Assembly (NCBI RefSeq): GCF_000956475.1
Contig: NZ_JYJB01000008.1
Location: forward strand, 481,807 to 545,806
Direction of reading: 5' to 3'
Origin: Microbacterium hydrocarbonoxydans
GTDB lineage: Bacteria; Actinomycetota; Actinomycetes; Actinomycetales; Microbacteriaceae
Length of the DNA stretch: 64,000 nt
The position numbers and the translations under genes were made by a program. Position 1 is the first letter of the stretch; every line of letters starts with the position of its first letter. Of the stretch, positions 1 to 8,121 are shown in pieces. Under the pieces are notes generated by a model. The model searched no databases. It was not told the origin of the DNA and saw only the letters and a program-made list of their open reading frames with translations.

Positions 1-3000
1 ACGCGTGAGAAGGCCGACTACTCGGGCATCCACGAGGCGCGCGAGGCGCGCGACGTGCGGCTCGGGATGCTGGGCATGTCGAACCAGATCTCGCACCACA
101 TCCCCTACGTGCTCGCCGAGGCGGGCGACCCGTCAGGGGCGCAGAAGCTGATCCGCGACATCCAGGATCGCCTCTTCGTGGGCTCCGACATCGGCCAGGG
201 CTACCCGGGCGATGAGGACAACGGCGAATTCTCGGCCTGGTACGTCTTCTCGGGACTGGGCTTCTATCCGATGGAGGTCGGCTCGGGGAACTACACGGTC
301 GGCACCCCGCTGTTCGACAGCGCGACGCTCTCGATCGGTGACACCGACCTCGTGATCAACGCCCCCGGTGCCTCCGAGGGCGAGGACTACGTCGCCGGCG
401 TCAGCATCAACGGCCAGCCGATCACCGAGACCACCTTCGACGGCGATCTCGTCCGCTCCGGCGGCACGCTCGACTTCACGATGAGCGCGACTGCGTCGAC
501 GTGGGGCGCGAAGGACCTGAACGAGCAGCTCGAGGCGCCGAAGGCGCTGGTGGATGCGACCAAGGCGGGCTATGGCACGACCGCGGCATCCGATGGCACA
601 CCGGTCGGAGCGCTCGTCGACGACACCATGAACTCGACGGTGACGTTCTCGGGCAAGAGCGCAGAGCTCACCTGGACCTCGCAGTCCGGTCCGGTCGCGG
701 TCAGCCAGTACACGCTGACGGATGCCGCGAAGAGCGCGGCACCTGCGAGCTGGACGCTGTCGGGCTCCACCGACGGTACGACCTGGACGGAGCTCGACTC
801 TCGCGCAGATCAGGCGTTCGCGTGGGATTCGCAGACAAGGCCGTTCACCCCGGCGCGCACGGGCGGATTCACCAGCTACCGGCTGTCGCTCTCGACAGGC
901 GGCGACGCGCTCGCGCTCGCCGAGATCGAGCTGTTCGCGACGTCCGCCGGTTCCGGTGCGCTCTCGGTCTCGGCCGCGGCCCCGCAGCGGGTGGCCGTGG
1001 GCACGTCGTTCACGGGCGGGCTCGCGACGATCATCGGTCAGGAAGCGGATGCCGCCGGCTACGCCGTCACGGTCGACTACGGTGACGGCTCGCCCGTCGC
1101 CGACGCGACGCTGACCCGGGACGCGCTCGGCGGCTGGAAGGTGAGCGCTCCGCACACCTTCGCGGCACCCGGCACCTACACCGCGACGATCGTGGCGGCC
1201 GACTCGACGGGTGAGACGGCATCCGCTGCGGCATCCGTCGTCGTCTACCGCGACGAGACCCTCGTCGGGAGCTTCAACGCGGTCTGCATCGGCGACCTCG
1301 GCGTCACGGCCGCGAACTGCGACGACCAGGGCTACGGGTACTTCCGCGACAAGCTGGCAGCCGACGGGTTCGTGCAGGGTCAGACCCTGACCATCCCCGG
1401 CACTTCGCTCACCTACGACCTGCCCGCCGTCGCACCCGGTGCGCCCGACAACATCACGGGTGAGGGTCAGACCGTGAAGATCGATCTCGGCGAGGGCGCG
1501 ACGCAGATCGCGTTCGTCGGCACGGCGACCGAGAAGGCCCGTCAGCCCGAGGCGGTGCTGCACTTCACCGACGGAAGCACGCAGACGGTGCAGATCTCCT
1601 TCGGAGACTGGGTCGGAGCATCCGGGAGCCCGGCGTTCGGCAACACCGTGCTCGCGGTGTCCGAGGGGCGTCTGTCCGGCACCGCCGCGGAATCCAGCGT
1701 GAAGAACACGGCGATCTACGCGACCGCGCCGATCACGCTCGATCTCGACGGTGACGGCGCCCCCAAGGTCGTCGAGTCGCTGACCATGCCGAAGGAGGCC
1801 GGAACCCTGCGCGACGGACGCGTGCACGTGTTCGCGATCGCTTCCGACGGTGACCGCACCGCCGTCGCGCCGCTCACCGTGACGGCGCAGGCGGTGTCCG
1901 ACCAGATCGCCGGCAGCGAGTTCGATGCCGCACTGGCCACGGTCTCCGGCGGAGCGGGCGAGGTCTCCGCGATCGTCAACTGGGGCGACGGCAGCCCGGT
2001 CTCGGCGGTGGATGCCGCAGAGGGTGCGGTCTCGGGATCTCACACCTATGCGACGGCCGGCACCTACACGGTGTCGATCACGGCCGACGACGGCGTGAAG
2101 TCCGCTGACGCGTCGCTGCAGATCGTCGTCACCGAGCCCGAGCCGGTCTACGACCCGGTGATCACTGTCGACGCGGGCACGGTCGAGCCGGGCGACACCG
2201 TGCATGTGTCGGGCACCGGATTCGCCCCCGGCGAGAGCGTCTCGATCCGCATCGACGACGAGCAGCCGGTGATCGTGAAGGCACTCGATGACGGCACCGT
2301 GAGCGCGGACGTCGTGGTTCCTGCGGATGCCGTGGACGGCGTGCATCCGGTGATCGCCCTCGGCACCGAATCGAACATCGAGGCGCGCGCGGAGGTGCAG
2401 GTGGAGACGCCGAAGCCGGCCGAGAAGACCACGGTGTCGCTGTCGACCACCGCTGCCGACCCTGTGGCCGGCGAGTCGATCCCGCTCACCGCGACGGTGT
2501 CGCCGGCAGACGCGGCCGGGCAGGTGGAGTTCCTCGAGGGTGACACCGTGGTCGGCTCGGCGACGGTGACCGCGGGCAGCGCGACCGCCGACGTGGTCGT
2601 CGCGAGGCCTGGGACGCATCACTACGTCGCACGGTTCACTCCGGCCGACCCCGAGGCGTACCTCGGGTCGACCTCGCAGACGCTGAAGGTCAAGGTGCGC
2701 AACGTTCCCCCGGGCCACAGCGAGATCGTGCCCGGAAAGCCGAGCGTGGTGCAGGGCGCGCCGTTCGACCTGATCGGCCGCGGCTTCGATCCGGGCGAGA
2801 AGGTCTCGATCGTGCTGCACTCCGACCCCGTGCACCTCGCCGATGCGGTCGCCGACGAGAACGGCGGGTTCCGCATCACGGTGACGATCCCGGCGAACGC
2901 TCCGGCCGGTGCGCACACGCTGATCGCGACGGGCGCCGACAGCGGCCTGACCGCCGAGAGCGCGCTGCAGGTGACTGCTGCGGCCGCCACCGGGAGCGGG

Positions 3001-3105
3001 CTGGCGGTGACAGGAGGTGCCGTGCCGTACGTCCTGATCGGAGTGATGATGGTGCTGCTCGCGGCGGGAGGCGTGCTCGTGATGCGTCGTCGTCGCCAGT
3101 CTTGA
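1..3105 (+). CDS. GH92 alpha-1,2-mannosidase, C-terminal part, wall-anchored (5' truncated by window)
   Basis: The frame is open from base 1, so the true start lies outside the window. The first ~160 residues match the end of glycoside hydrolase family 92 (the motifs SHHIPY, GYPGDEDNGEFSAWYVF and LGFYP are typical), enzymes that trim alpha-1,2-mannose from glycans outside the cell. Next come a discoidin (F5/8 type C)-like domain, a PKD repeat (VDYGDGSP), an NPCBM/Ig-like stretch, a second PKD repeat (VNWGDGSP), and three Ig-like modules, two of which contain G-x-G-F-x-P-G-E. The C-terminus is a sorting signal: LAVTG, a hydrophobic helix, then RRRRQS. LAxTG signals are read by class E sortases, and one is encoded at 10,874-11,668. 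It is probably a surface enzyme with carbohydrate-binding or spacer modules. The GH92 catalytic residues are not in view. Confidence 0.85.
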   Translation, partial: TREKADYSGIHEAREARDVRLGMLGMSNQISHHIPYVLAEAGDPSGAQKLIRDIQDRLFVGSDIGQGYPGDEDNGEFSAWYVFSGLGFYPMEVGSGNYTVGTPLFDSATLSIGDTDLVINAPGASEGEDYVAGVSINGQPITETTFDGDLVRSGGTLDFTMSATASTWGAKDLNEQLEAPKALVDATKAGYGTTAASDGTPVGALVDDTMNSTVTFSGKSAELTWTSQSGPVAVSQYTLTDAAKSAAPASWTLSGSTDGTTWTELDSRADQAFAWDSQTRPFTPARTGGFTSYRLSLSTGGDALALAEIELFATSAGSGALSVSAAAPQRVAVGTSFTGGLATIIGQEADAAGYAVTVDYGDGSPVADATLTRDALGGWKVSAPHTFAAPGTYTATIVAADSTGETASAAASVVVYRDETLVGSFNAVCIGDLGVTAANCDDQGYGYFRDKLAADGFVQGQTLTIPGTSLTYDLPAVAPGAPDNITGEGQTVKIDLGEGATQIAFVGTATEKARQPEAVLHFTDGSTQTVQISFGDWVGASGSPAFGNTVLAVSEGRLSGTAAESSVKNTAIYATAPITLDLDGDGAPKVVESLTMPKEAGTLRDGRVHVFAIASDGDRTAVAPLTVTAQAVSDQIAGSEFDAALATVSGGAGEVSAIVNWGDGSPVSAVDAAEGAVSGSHTYATAGTYTVSITADDGVKSADASLQIVVTEPEPVYDPVITVDAGTVEPGDTVHVSGTGFAPGESVSIRIDDEQPVIVKALDDGTVSADVVVPADAVDGVHPVIALGTESNIEARAEVQVETPKPAEKTTVSLSTTAADPVAGESIPLTATVSPADAAGQVEFLEGDTVVGSATVTAGSATADVVVARPGTHHYVARFTPADPEAYLGSTSQTLKVKVRNVPPGHSEIVPGKPSVVQGAPFDLIGRGFDPGEKVSIVLHSDPVHLADAVADENGGFRITVTIPANAPAGAHTLIATGADSGLTAESALQVTAAAATGSGLAVTGGAVPYVLIGVMMVLLAAGGVLVMRRRRQS

Positions 3106-3122
3106 CGCTCCGCTCGCTATGA

Positions 3123-3160
3123 TCGACCGCCCCTCCCGGACACTCGGGAGGGGCGGTCGA
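3123..3160 (+). terminator. Intrinsic-type terminator hairpin after the GH92 gene
   Basis: A perfect 16-bp stem (3123-3138 with 3145-3160) around a 6-nt loop starts 18 bases after the stop codon. It has no U-tract, as is common in actinobacteria. Confidence 0.75.
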
Positions 3161-3215
3161 GTTCCTGGGCGCTGGGGTCTGCCGCCCGAGACCAGACGCT
3201 GACAGACTGGGCGAC

Positions 3216-4349
3216 ATGAGCCTCCCTCACGACGACATCGATCCCGACGGTCTGCTGGAGTACTCGGTGGTCTTCACCGACCGCTCTCTCAACCACATGT
3301 CGGCCCGCTTCATCTCGGTGATGCAGCAGACGCTCGAGATCCTGCGCGAGGCCTACAACGCGACGGATGCCGTCGTCATCAACGGTGGCGGCAGCTACGC
3401 CATGGAGTCGGTGGCGCGGCAGCTCGCCACCGGTCGCCGCGCGCTCGTGGTGCGCAACGGACTGTTCTCGTATCGGTGGTCGCAGATCCTCGAGACCGGC
3501 GGGATCGCGGCATCCGTGATCGTCTGCACTGCGAGACCCGACAGCGACGACGCTCAGGCGCAGTGGAGCCCTGCACCGATCGACGAGGTGATCTCGGCGA
3601 TCCGCAGCGCCCGGCCCGAGGTCGTGTTCGCGCCGCATGTCGAGACGGCTGCGGGCATCATCCTCGGCGACGACTACGTGCGCGCGCTCGCCGACGCCGT
3701 GCACGAGGTCGGCGGCGTCCTCGTCCTCGACTGCATCGCCTCGGGCGCGATGTGGGTGGACATGCAGGACCTCGGCGTCGACGTGCTCATCAGCGCTCCC
3801 CAGAAGGGCTGGAGCGGAACGCCGGGCACGGGCTTCGTGATGCTGGGCGAGCGAGGAAGAGATGCCGTCGTCGGCGGCTCATCGACGAGCTTCGCACTGG
3901 ACCTCGGCCGCTGGCTCACGATCTCCGACGGCTATCGCGATGGCGTCGCGGGCTATCACGCGACGATGCCGACCGATTCGATCGCGCACAACCTCGCGCA
4001 GATGATCGAGACGCGCGACCGCGGATTCACCGCGCTGCGCAATGCGCAGATCGAGCTCGGCGGGCGCGTGCGGGGCCTGCTCGCCGAGCGCGGGCTGCCA
4101 TCCGTCGCGGCAGCAGAGGTCGCCGCGCCCAGCGTCGTCGTGGTGCACACCCACGATCCGGGGCTCCGCAGCGGCGCGCTGTTCCGCGGGCAGGGGGTGC
4201 AGATCGCCGCCGGTGTTCCTCTGCACTGCGACGAGCCGGAGTCGTTCTCGACGTTTCGCGTGGGTCTCTTCGGCCTCGACAAGCTGGGCGACGTCGAGGG
4301 CACGGTCGAGCGCCTCGCCGCGGCTCTCGATCGCATCGGCCGCGCCTAG
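3216..4349 (+). CDS. Class V PLP-dependent aminotransferase
   Basis: This 377-residue protein has the fold-type I, class V aminotransferase pattern (alanine-glyoxylate / serine-pyruvate aminotransferase-like). The glycine-rich cofactor loop is near residues 56-60 (INGGGSYAMES). The conserved Asp of the PLP site lies in LVLDCIASG, and the lysine expected to form the Schiff base is K197 in SAPQKGWSG. It would move amino groups between a small amino acid and a 2-oxo acid in the cytoplasm; the substrate cannot be read from sequence. It is the first gene of a run of three short-spaced genes. Its TAG stop forms part of the -10 box of the next gene. Confidence 0.8.
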   Translation: MSLPHDDIDPDGLLEYSVVFTDRSLNHMSARFISVMQQTLEILREAYNATDAVVINGGGSYAMESVARQLATGRRALVVRNGLFSYRWSQILETGGIAASVIVCTARPDSDDAQAQWSPAPIDEVISAIRSARPEVVFAPHVETAAGIILGDDYVRALADAVHEVGGVLVLDCIASGAMWVDMQDLGVDVLISAPQKGWSGTPGTGFVMLGERGRDAVVGGSSTSFALDLGRWLTISDGYRDGVAGYHATMPTDSIAHNLAQMIETRDRGFTALRNAQIELGGRVRGLLAERGLPSVAAAEVAAPSVVVVHTHDPGLRSGALFRGQGVQIAAGVPLHCDEPESFSTFRVGLFGLDKLGDVEGTVERLAAALDRIGRA

Positions 4350-4352
4350 AAT
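4347..4352 (+). promoter_or_regulatory. -10 hexamer TAGAAT for a leaderless start at 4359
   Basis: TAGAAT ends 6 nt before the GTG start at 4359, so transcription should begin at the start codon. Its first three bases are the stop codon of the aminotransferase gene. Confidence 0.55.
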
Positions 4353-4358
4353 CGAGAC

Positions 4359-4634
4359 GTGCTCATCGGTCTCATGCGTCCCGTCGAAACGACTTCCGTC
4401 GCCGTCGAGGGAGCGAGCCTCGAAGAGATCCAGACTCAGCTCGAGGCGCACCGCCCCGCCGGCTTCGACCTGATCTCCTCGCCGGTCGAGATGATCAAGG
4501 GCGCGGCCGTGCTGAAAGCCGTCGGCACGTACGCCCGCCGGGACCAGGTCACGGAGATCCAGGCCGACGACCTCGACGCCCTGCACGCGAAGGTCCCCGA
4601 GGGCTGGCAGCTCCTGAACGTCCGCTCCGCCTGA
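4359..4634 (+). CDS. Small conserved protein of unknown function (91 aa)
   Basis: I do not recognise a named family. The protein is soluble, begins MLIGLMRPVE and has mixed alpha/beta character (VAVEGASLEEIQ, then GFDLISSPVEMIKGA). There is no signal peptide or membrane segment. The GTG start has no Shine-Dalgarno sequence but lies 6 nt after a TAGAAT hexamer, fitting leaderless translation. The stop is 5 nt before the next start, so the two are probably co-transcribed. Codon use matches the neighbours. Confidence 0.65.
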   Translation: MLIGLMRPVETTSVAVEGASLEEIQTQLEAHRPAGFDLISSPVEMIKGAAVLKAVGTYARRDQVTEIQADDLDALHAKVPEGWQLLNVRSA

Positions 4635-4639
4635 TCGCG

Positions 4640-5323
4640 ATGGCTCCCCCAACACCCGATGACGAGGAGCTGACGCGCCTCCGCGCCCGTGCGTACGGTC
4701 GCGAGGCGGACATCCATGCGGACCCCGATGCGCTGCAGCGGCTAGAAGAGCTCGAGAATGCAACGGACGAGGCGTCCTCCCCTGGAGAGCCACAGACGCC
4801 CAGCACGGAGGAGGAGCCTGCGGCCAACGCTCAGCACGACGCCGAACCGGTGCCCTCCCGCGGATACCCATCCCGATTCCGACTGTCGCGCCGCACGCTT
4901 GGCGGCGTCTGGATCTCGAGCGTGGTCCTCGCCGGCATCGGCGGCGGAGTGCTCGGTGCCGCTGTCGCCGAGCACGACCCTTCCGTCATCGCTGTGCTTT
5001 CCGAGGCGAAGGAGCAGGGCGTTCCCACCGATCCGGCCCTCGCCGACTTCCCCGACCCGATCCGCTTCCAGGACTATCTCGGGCTTCACGTCATCGTGTA
5101 CACGATGACGCCATCCGATGACAGCGTCGCGCAAGACTGCATAGCCGTGGGTGACTCCGCAGGAGGCGCCCGAGGAGGATGCCTGCCCGAAGCGCTCGAT
5201 GCCATCGCCGTGATCGAGGTCAACGCGAGCAGTCCGCAAGTGCTCCGCGAAAGCCATCCTGTCGGCAGCATCATCCAGTTCACCCACGTCGGAGATCACA
5301 TCGAGGTGCGCGCGAGCGAATGA
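4640..5323 (+). CDS. Single-pass membrane protein of unknown function (227 aa)
   Basis: ATG at 4640 directly follows the previous gene. Residues 1-40 form a charged helical segment (DDEELTRLRARAYGREAD), followed by an acidic, Pro/Glu-rich linker (about 41-75). One transmembrane helix spans about 88-110 (VWISSVVLAGIGGGVLGAAVA), then a ~115-residue extracytoplasmic domain. The positive patch RFRLSRR before the helix favours the N-terminus inside. The outer domain has two cysteines (QDCIAVG and RGGCLPE) that could form a disulfide. I recognise no family; a wall-associated or sensory role would be a guess. Confidence 0.65.
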   Translation: MAPPTPDDEELTRLRARAYGREADIHADPDALQRLEELENATDEASSPGEPQTPSTEEEPAANAQHDAEPVPSRGYPSRFRLSRRTLGGVWISSVVLAGIGGGVLGAAVAEHDPSVIAVLSEAKEQGVPTDPALADFPDPIRFQDYLGLHVIVYTMTPSDDSVAQDCIAVGDSAGGARGGCLPEALDAIAVIEVNASSPQVLRESHPVGSIIQFTHVGDHIEVRASE

Positions 5324-5360
5324 CGTGCGCGCGAGGGAATGACGCTGGTTCCGCGCCCGA

Positions 5361-6434
5361 TCAGCGGCGCCGGCGCACGCCATCGGCGAGCTGGGCGAGA
5401 GCCGTCACCGTCGGCTCCCAGCCCATGCAGGCATCCGTGACGCTCTGACCACGCACGAGGCCGGCGGGGCCCGTTGCCACATCCAGCTTCTGCGCCCCCG
5501 CGACGAGGTTGCTCTCGAGCATGACGCCGGCGATCGCCTCGCCTCCGCGCGCGACCTGGTCCGCGATCTCGGCGGCGACCGCCGACTGGCGCACATGATC
5601 CTTGCCGCTGTTGCCGTGACTGGCGTCCACGACCAGTCGGCTCGTGAGCCCGGCGGCAGACAGCCGCTCCGACGCCCGGCGCACGTGCTCGGCGCCGTAG
5701 TTGGGTCCGTCGGCGCCGCCGCGCAGGATCACCGAGGTGTCGGGGTTGCCGGTGGTCGTCACGAGGCTCGCCCGCCCGTCTGCCCCGATGCCCAGGAACG
5801 CCTGTGGAGCGGATGCCGCGGCCGCAGCATCCAGTGCCACCTGCAGCCCGCCATCGGTGCCGTTCTTGAACCCGATCGGCATCGACAGTCCGCTCGCCAG
5901 CTGACGATGGATCTGGCTCTCGGTGGTGCGCGCCCCGATCGCGCCCCAGCTGACGAGGTCGGCGGTGTACTGCGGGCTGATCGGCTCGAGGAACTCGGTG
6001 GCGCACGGCATCCCGAGCGCGGTCACGTCCCTCAGGAATGCGCGCGCCATCCGCAGCCCGGCCTCGATGTCATGGCTTCCGTCGAGGTGCGGATCGTTGA
6101 TCAGGCCCTTCCAGCCGACCGTCGTCCGCGGCTTCTCGAAGTACGTGCGCATCACGATCAGCAGGTCGTCGCGGTGCTTCTCGGCTTCGCGCACCAGCCG
6201 TCCGGCGTATTCGAGACCGGCTTCGGGATCGTGGATGGAGCACGGGCCCACCACCACGAGCAGTCGGTGGTCCTCACCGAACATGATCCGGCGCACCTCT
6301 TCGCGAGTACGGGAGACGAGCGCCGCACGTTCCTCCCCGACGGGCAGCTCGGCCGAGATGTCCGCGGGCGAGGGGATCGTGGTGAAGCTCGCGACGTGCA
6401 GGTCGGAGGTCGCATCGAGTGTGGCGTCGTGCAT
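5361..6434 (-). CDS. aroG: 3-deoxy-7-phosphoheptulonate (DAHP) synthase, type I
   Basis: It catalyses the first step of the shikimate pathway, condensing phosphoenolpyruvate with erythrose 4-phosphate. Family signatures are VVVGPCSIHDPEAGLEYA, MRTYFEKPRTTVGWKG, a conserved GFKNGTDG loop and DASHGNSGKDH near the end, which carry phosphate- and metal-binding residues. The length (357 aa) is normal for the AroF/G/H family. I chose ATG at 6434 because GGACAGGAAC lies just upstream and homology starts soon after; the frame stays open further upstream but that part is the attenuator region. A leader ORF and hairpins precede it, so it is probably regulated by aromatic amino acid supply. A shikimate dehydrogenase family gene also lies in the window at 36.7 kb. 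Confidence 0.93.
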   Translation of the reverse strand: MHDATLDATSDLHVASFTTIPSPADISAELPVGEERAALVSRTREEVRRIMFGEDHRLLVVVGPCSIHDPEAGLEYAGRLVREAEKHRDDLLIVMRTYFEKPRTTVGWKGLINDPHLDGSHDIEAGLRMARAFLRDVTALGMPCATEFLEPISPQYTADLVSWGAIGARTTESQIHRQLASGLSMPIGFKNGTDGGLQVALDAAAAASAPQAFLGIGADGRASLVTTTGNPDTSVILRGGADGPNYGAEHVRRASERLSAAGLTSRLVVDASHGNSGKDHVRQSAVAAEIADQVARGGEAIAGVMLESNLVAGAQKLDVATGPAGLVRGQSVTDACMGWEPTVTALAQLADGVRRRR

Positions 6435-6471
6435 GGTCGGGTTCCTGTCCGGTGAAGGGGCGGACCCGGTG

Positions 6472-6526
6472 CAGAGCCCGCCGAAACGGCGAAAGCCAGA
6501 GCGAATGCTCTGGCTTGTCGGCTCTG
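6472..6526 (-). promoter_or_regulatory. Attenuator hairpins between leader ORF and aroG
   Basis: On the minus strand a hairpin with a perfect 10-bp stem, AAGCCAGAGC-ATTC-GCTCTGGCTT (6493-6516), precedes a short pyrimidine run and could end transcription. The adjacent segment CAGAGCCGAC (6517-6526) is exactly complementary to GTCGGCTCTG (6563-6572) inside the leader ORF. Its CAGAGCC part can instead pair with GGCTCTG at 6472-6478. The leader copy of GCTCTGG can also pair with CCAGAGC of the terminator's 5' arm. These mutually exclusive pairings are what a ribosome-controlled attenuator needs. Confidence 0.65.
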
Positions 6527-6541
6527 AAGGTTCGGTACGCG

Positions 6542-6598
6542 TCAGTGTCGCGACGGCCCCTCCAGAGCCGACTCGAAATACGCATACCACTTGGTCAT
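6542..6598 (-). CDS. Aromatic-rich leader peptide (18 aa) upstream of aroG
   Basis: The minus strand encodes MTKWYAYFESALEGPSRH followed by TGA. Residues 4-8 contain Trp, Tyr, Tyr and Phe, the three end products of the pathway begun by the downstream DAHP synthase. The codons just after this cluster form one arm of an RNA pairing with the attenuator region, so a ribosome stalled for lack of aromatic aminoacyl-tRNA would mask that arm. A TAGGGT hexamer ends 7 nt before the ATG, so the transcript probably starts at the start codon. A leader called aroR upstream of aroF has, as I recall, been described in Corynebacterium glutamicum; this would be a counterpart. Confidence 0.72.
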   Translation of the reverse strand: MTKWYAYFESALEGPSRH

Positions 6599-6605
6599 GC
6601 AGATG

Positions 6606-6611
6606 ACCCTA
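6606..6611 (-). promoter_or_regulatory. -10 hexamer TAGGGT of the aroG leader transcript
   Basis: TAGGGT on the minus strand lies 7 nt before the leader ATG (6598). It sits just downstream of the DUF1801 gene stop. No convincing -35 is visible. Confidence 0.55.
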
Positions 6612-6625
6612 CCTCATTCGGGAGC

Positions 6626-7072
6626 TCACGATGCCGCGCGCTTCACTCGATCGGCGAGGAACGCCAGATCGGCGTCCGTGGCATCCGTGATCGCGTAGGC
6701 GGTCGGCCACAGGGTGCCTTCATCGAGGTTCGCGGCCGTGTCGAACTCGAAAGTCGAATAACGCACCTTGAACTTCGACTTCGGCTTGAAGAAGCACACC
6801 ACCTTGCCCGCGGCATTGGCCCAGGCCGGCATCCCGTAGTACGTCTTCGGAACCAGGTGACCCGCGGCCTCGGCGACCATCGCGTACAGCCTCTCGCCGA
6901 GCATCCGATCGTCATCGGGGAATCCTGCGATCTTCGCGAGGACCTCGGCCTCCCCCTCTGCACGGATCTCCTCAGGAGTCTTCTTGGCACGCGAGCGTGC
7001 GGTCTTCTTCTCGGCCGCGGCGGCCTTCATGGCCTCGCGCTCCTCTGCGGTGAAGTTCTTGGTCTCTGACAT
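6626..7072 (-). CDS. DUF1801 family protein
   Basis: This 148-residue protein has a lysine/alanine-rich N-terminus (about 1-45, KAAAAEKKTARSRAKK) and a DUF1801 (YdhG-like) domain. The signature LYAMVAEAAGHLVPKTYYGMPAW and CFFKPKSKFKVRYSTFEF is typical of the family, which is widespread, small and cytoplasmic. Members have been linked to iron handling or stress, but the role is not settled. ATG at 7072 follows AGGAGGAGCACACC, a strong ribosome-binding site. Confidence 0.75.
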   Translation of the reverse strand: MSETKNFTAEEREAMKAAAAEKKTARSRAKKTPEEIRAEGEAEVLAKIAGFPDDDRMLGERLYAMVAEAAGHLVPKTYYGMPAWANAAGKVVCFFKPKSKFKVRYSTFEFDTAANLDEGTLWPTAYAITDATDADLAFLADRVKRAAS

Positions 7073-7206
7073 GGTGTGCTCCTCCTGTGTGGTGATCTCA
7101 GCCTAGGAACGCGCACACGGCGCCGCTTCTCGATTCCTGATCGATGGACGACATCGTGTCTGGACACTCCCCTGTCATCTCGTAATCGGTATATCGCCCC
7201 GGGGGC

Positions 7207-7212
7207 TATGGT
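7207..7212 (+). promoter_or_regulatory. -10 hexamer TATGGT for a leaderless NUDIX gene
   Basis: TATGGT ends 7 nt before the ATG at 7220. No ribosome-binding site is visible. Confidence 0.5.
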
Positions 7213-7219
7213 GTGATCC

Positions 7220-7642
7220 ATGGACATGCGCGTCGCAGCATATGCGGTGGTCACCGACGATGACGACCGCATCCTCCTGGCGCGCTGGATCGAAGGTCGC
7301 CGGGTGGCGTGGACCATGCCGGGCGGCGGGCTGGAGCCGGGTGAGGCCCCCGAAGACGCCGTGCGCCGGGAGCTGCGCGAGGAGACGGGCTATTCGGTCA
7401 AGGTCGGCGAGCTTCTCGGCATCCACTCGCGGGTGATCCCCGCGAGTCAGCGTGTGCAGAAGTCAGCCGCACCCCTGCACACGCTTCGCATCGTCTACCG
7501 CGCGACCGTGAACGGCGGCAAGCTGCGCTTCGAGCAGGACGGATCCACCGACATGGCGCAGTGGTTTCCGCGCAAAGCGGTCGCGGGACTGCAGCGTGTG
7601 AAACTCGTCGACATCGCCCTGCGGATGGCCGGACTCTTCTAA
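7220..7642 (+). CDS. NUDIX hydrolase
   Basis: The protein (140 aa) carries a complete Nudix box, G-x5-E-x7-REUxEExGU, seen as GGLEPGEAPEDAVRRELREE followed by TGYS. The Glu cluster RELREE binds the metal ions used to cleave nucleoside diphosphates linked to another group. Substrate cannot be assigned: the family includes house-cleaning pyrophosphatases, ADP-ribose pyrophosphatases and mRNA-decapping-like enzymes. The gene stands alone and converges on the YbaK-like gene, their stops overlapping by 4 bases. Confidence 0.88.
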   Translation: MDMRVAAYAVVTDDDDRILLARWIEGRRVAWTMPGGGLEPGEAPEDAVRRELREETGYSVKVGELLGIHSRVIPASQRVQKSAAPLHTLRIVYRATVNGGKLRFEQDGSTDMAQWFPRKAVAGLQRVKLVDIALRMAGLF

Positions 7643-8121
7643 CGCTGTTCTTCAGGCACCGAGATGTCGGCCACGGTCGCGCCGTAGGCGGCGATGAGAT
7701 CGTCGGCGTCGACGAACAGGCTGTAGCCGTGGGCTCCGGCGCCCATCGCGATGCGCTGGCCCACGATCGCCTCGTCGGCGTACACCGGCCAGTCCGTGGT
7801 GCTCCCGATGGGCACGATCGTGCCCCGCTCATAGCCCGTCGCAGCGAGGGCGAGCTCGGGCTCGGGCAGACGCAGCTTGTTCACCCCGACGATGGCGCGG
7901 AGCTTGGGCCAGGAGATGGATCGGCCCCCGGGGACGAGGGCGAACAGATACGTATCGTCTGACCGCTTGACCACGAGGGTCTTCACGATGCCCGAGGGGT
8001 CGATGCCCAGGATCTCGGCGGCCTCGAACAGGCTCCGAGCATTCGGCCGCTCGCGGATCTCGATATCGAGACCGCGGGCGGCCGCAGCATCACGCACCCG
8101 GGAGTGCGGGTCGTCTGTCAC
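7639..8121 (-). CDS. YbaK/EbsC family aminoacyl-tRNA deacylase
   Basis: This single-domain, 160-residue protein belongs to the YbaK/ProX group that hydrolyses mischarged aminoacyl-tRNAs in trans (for example Cys-tRNA-Pro). Signatures are the lysine in IVKTLVVK, FALVPG, the GYERGTIVPIG loop and MGAGAHGYSLFVD. The GTG start at 8121 overlaps the upstream stop (GTGA), suggesting translational coupling. Which mischarged tRNA it edits cannot be told from sequence. Confidence 0.85.
   Translation of the reverse strand: MTDDPHSRVRDAAAARGLDIEIRERPNARSLFEAAEILGIDPSGIVKTLVVKRSDDTYLFALVPGGRSISWPKLRAIVGVNKLRLPEPELALAATGYERGTIVPIGSTTDWPVYADEAIVGQRIAMGAGAHGYSLFVDADDLIAAYGATVADISVPEEQR

Noticed and set aside
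133..2916. A 927-codon open frame on the minus strand opposite the GH92 gene
   Set aside because: The sense strand has clear PKD, Ig and sorting motifs; the antisense product is arginine-rich and matches no family.
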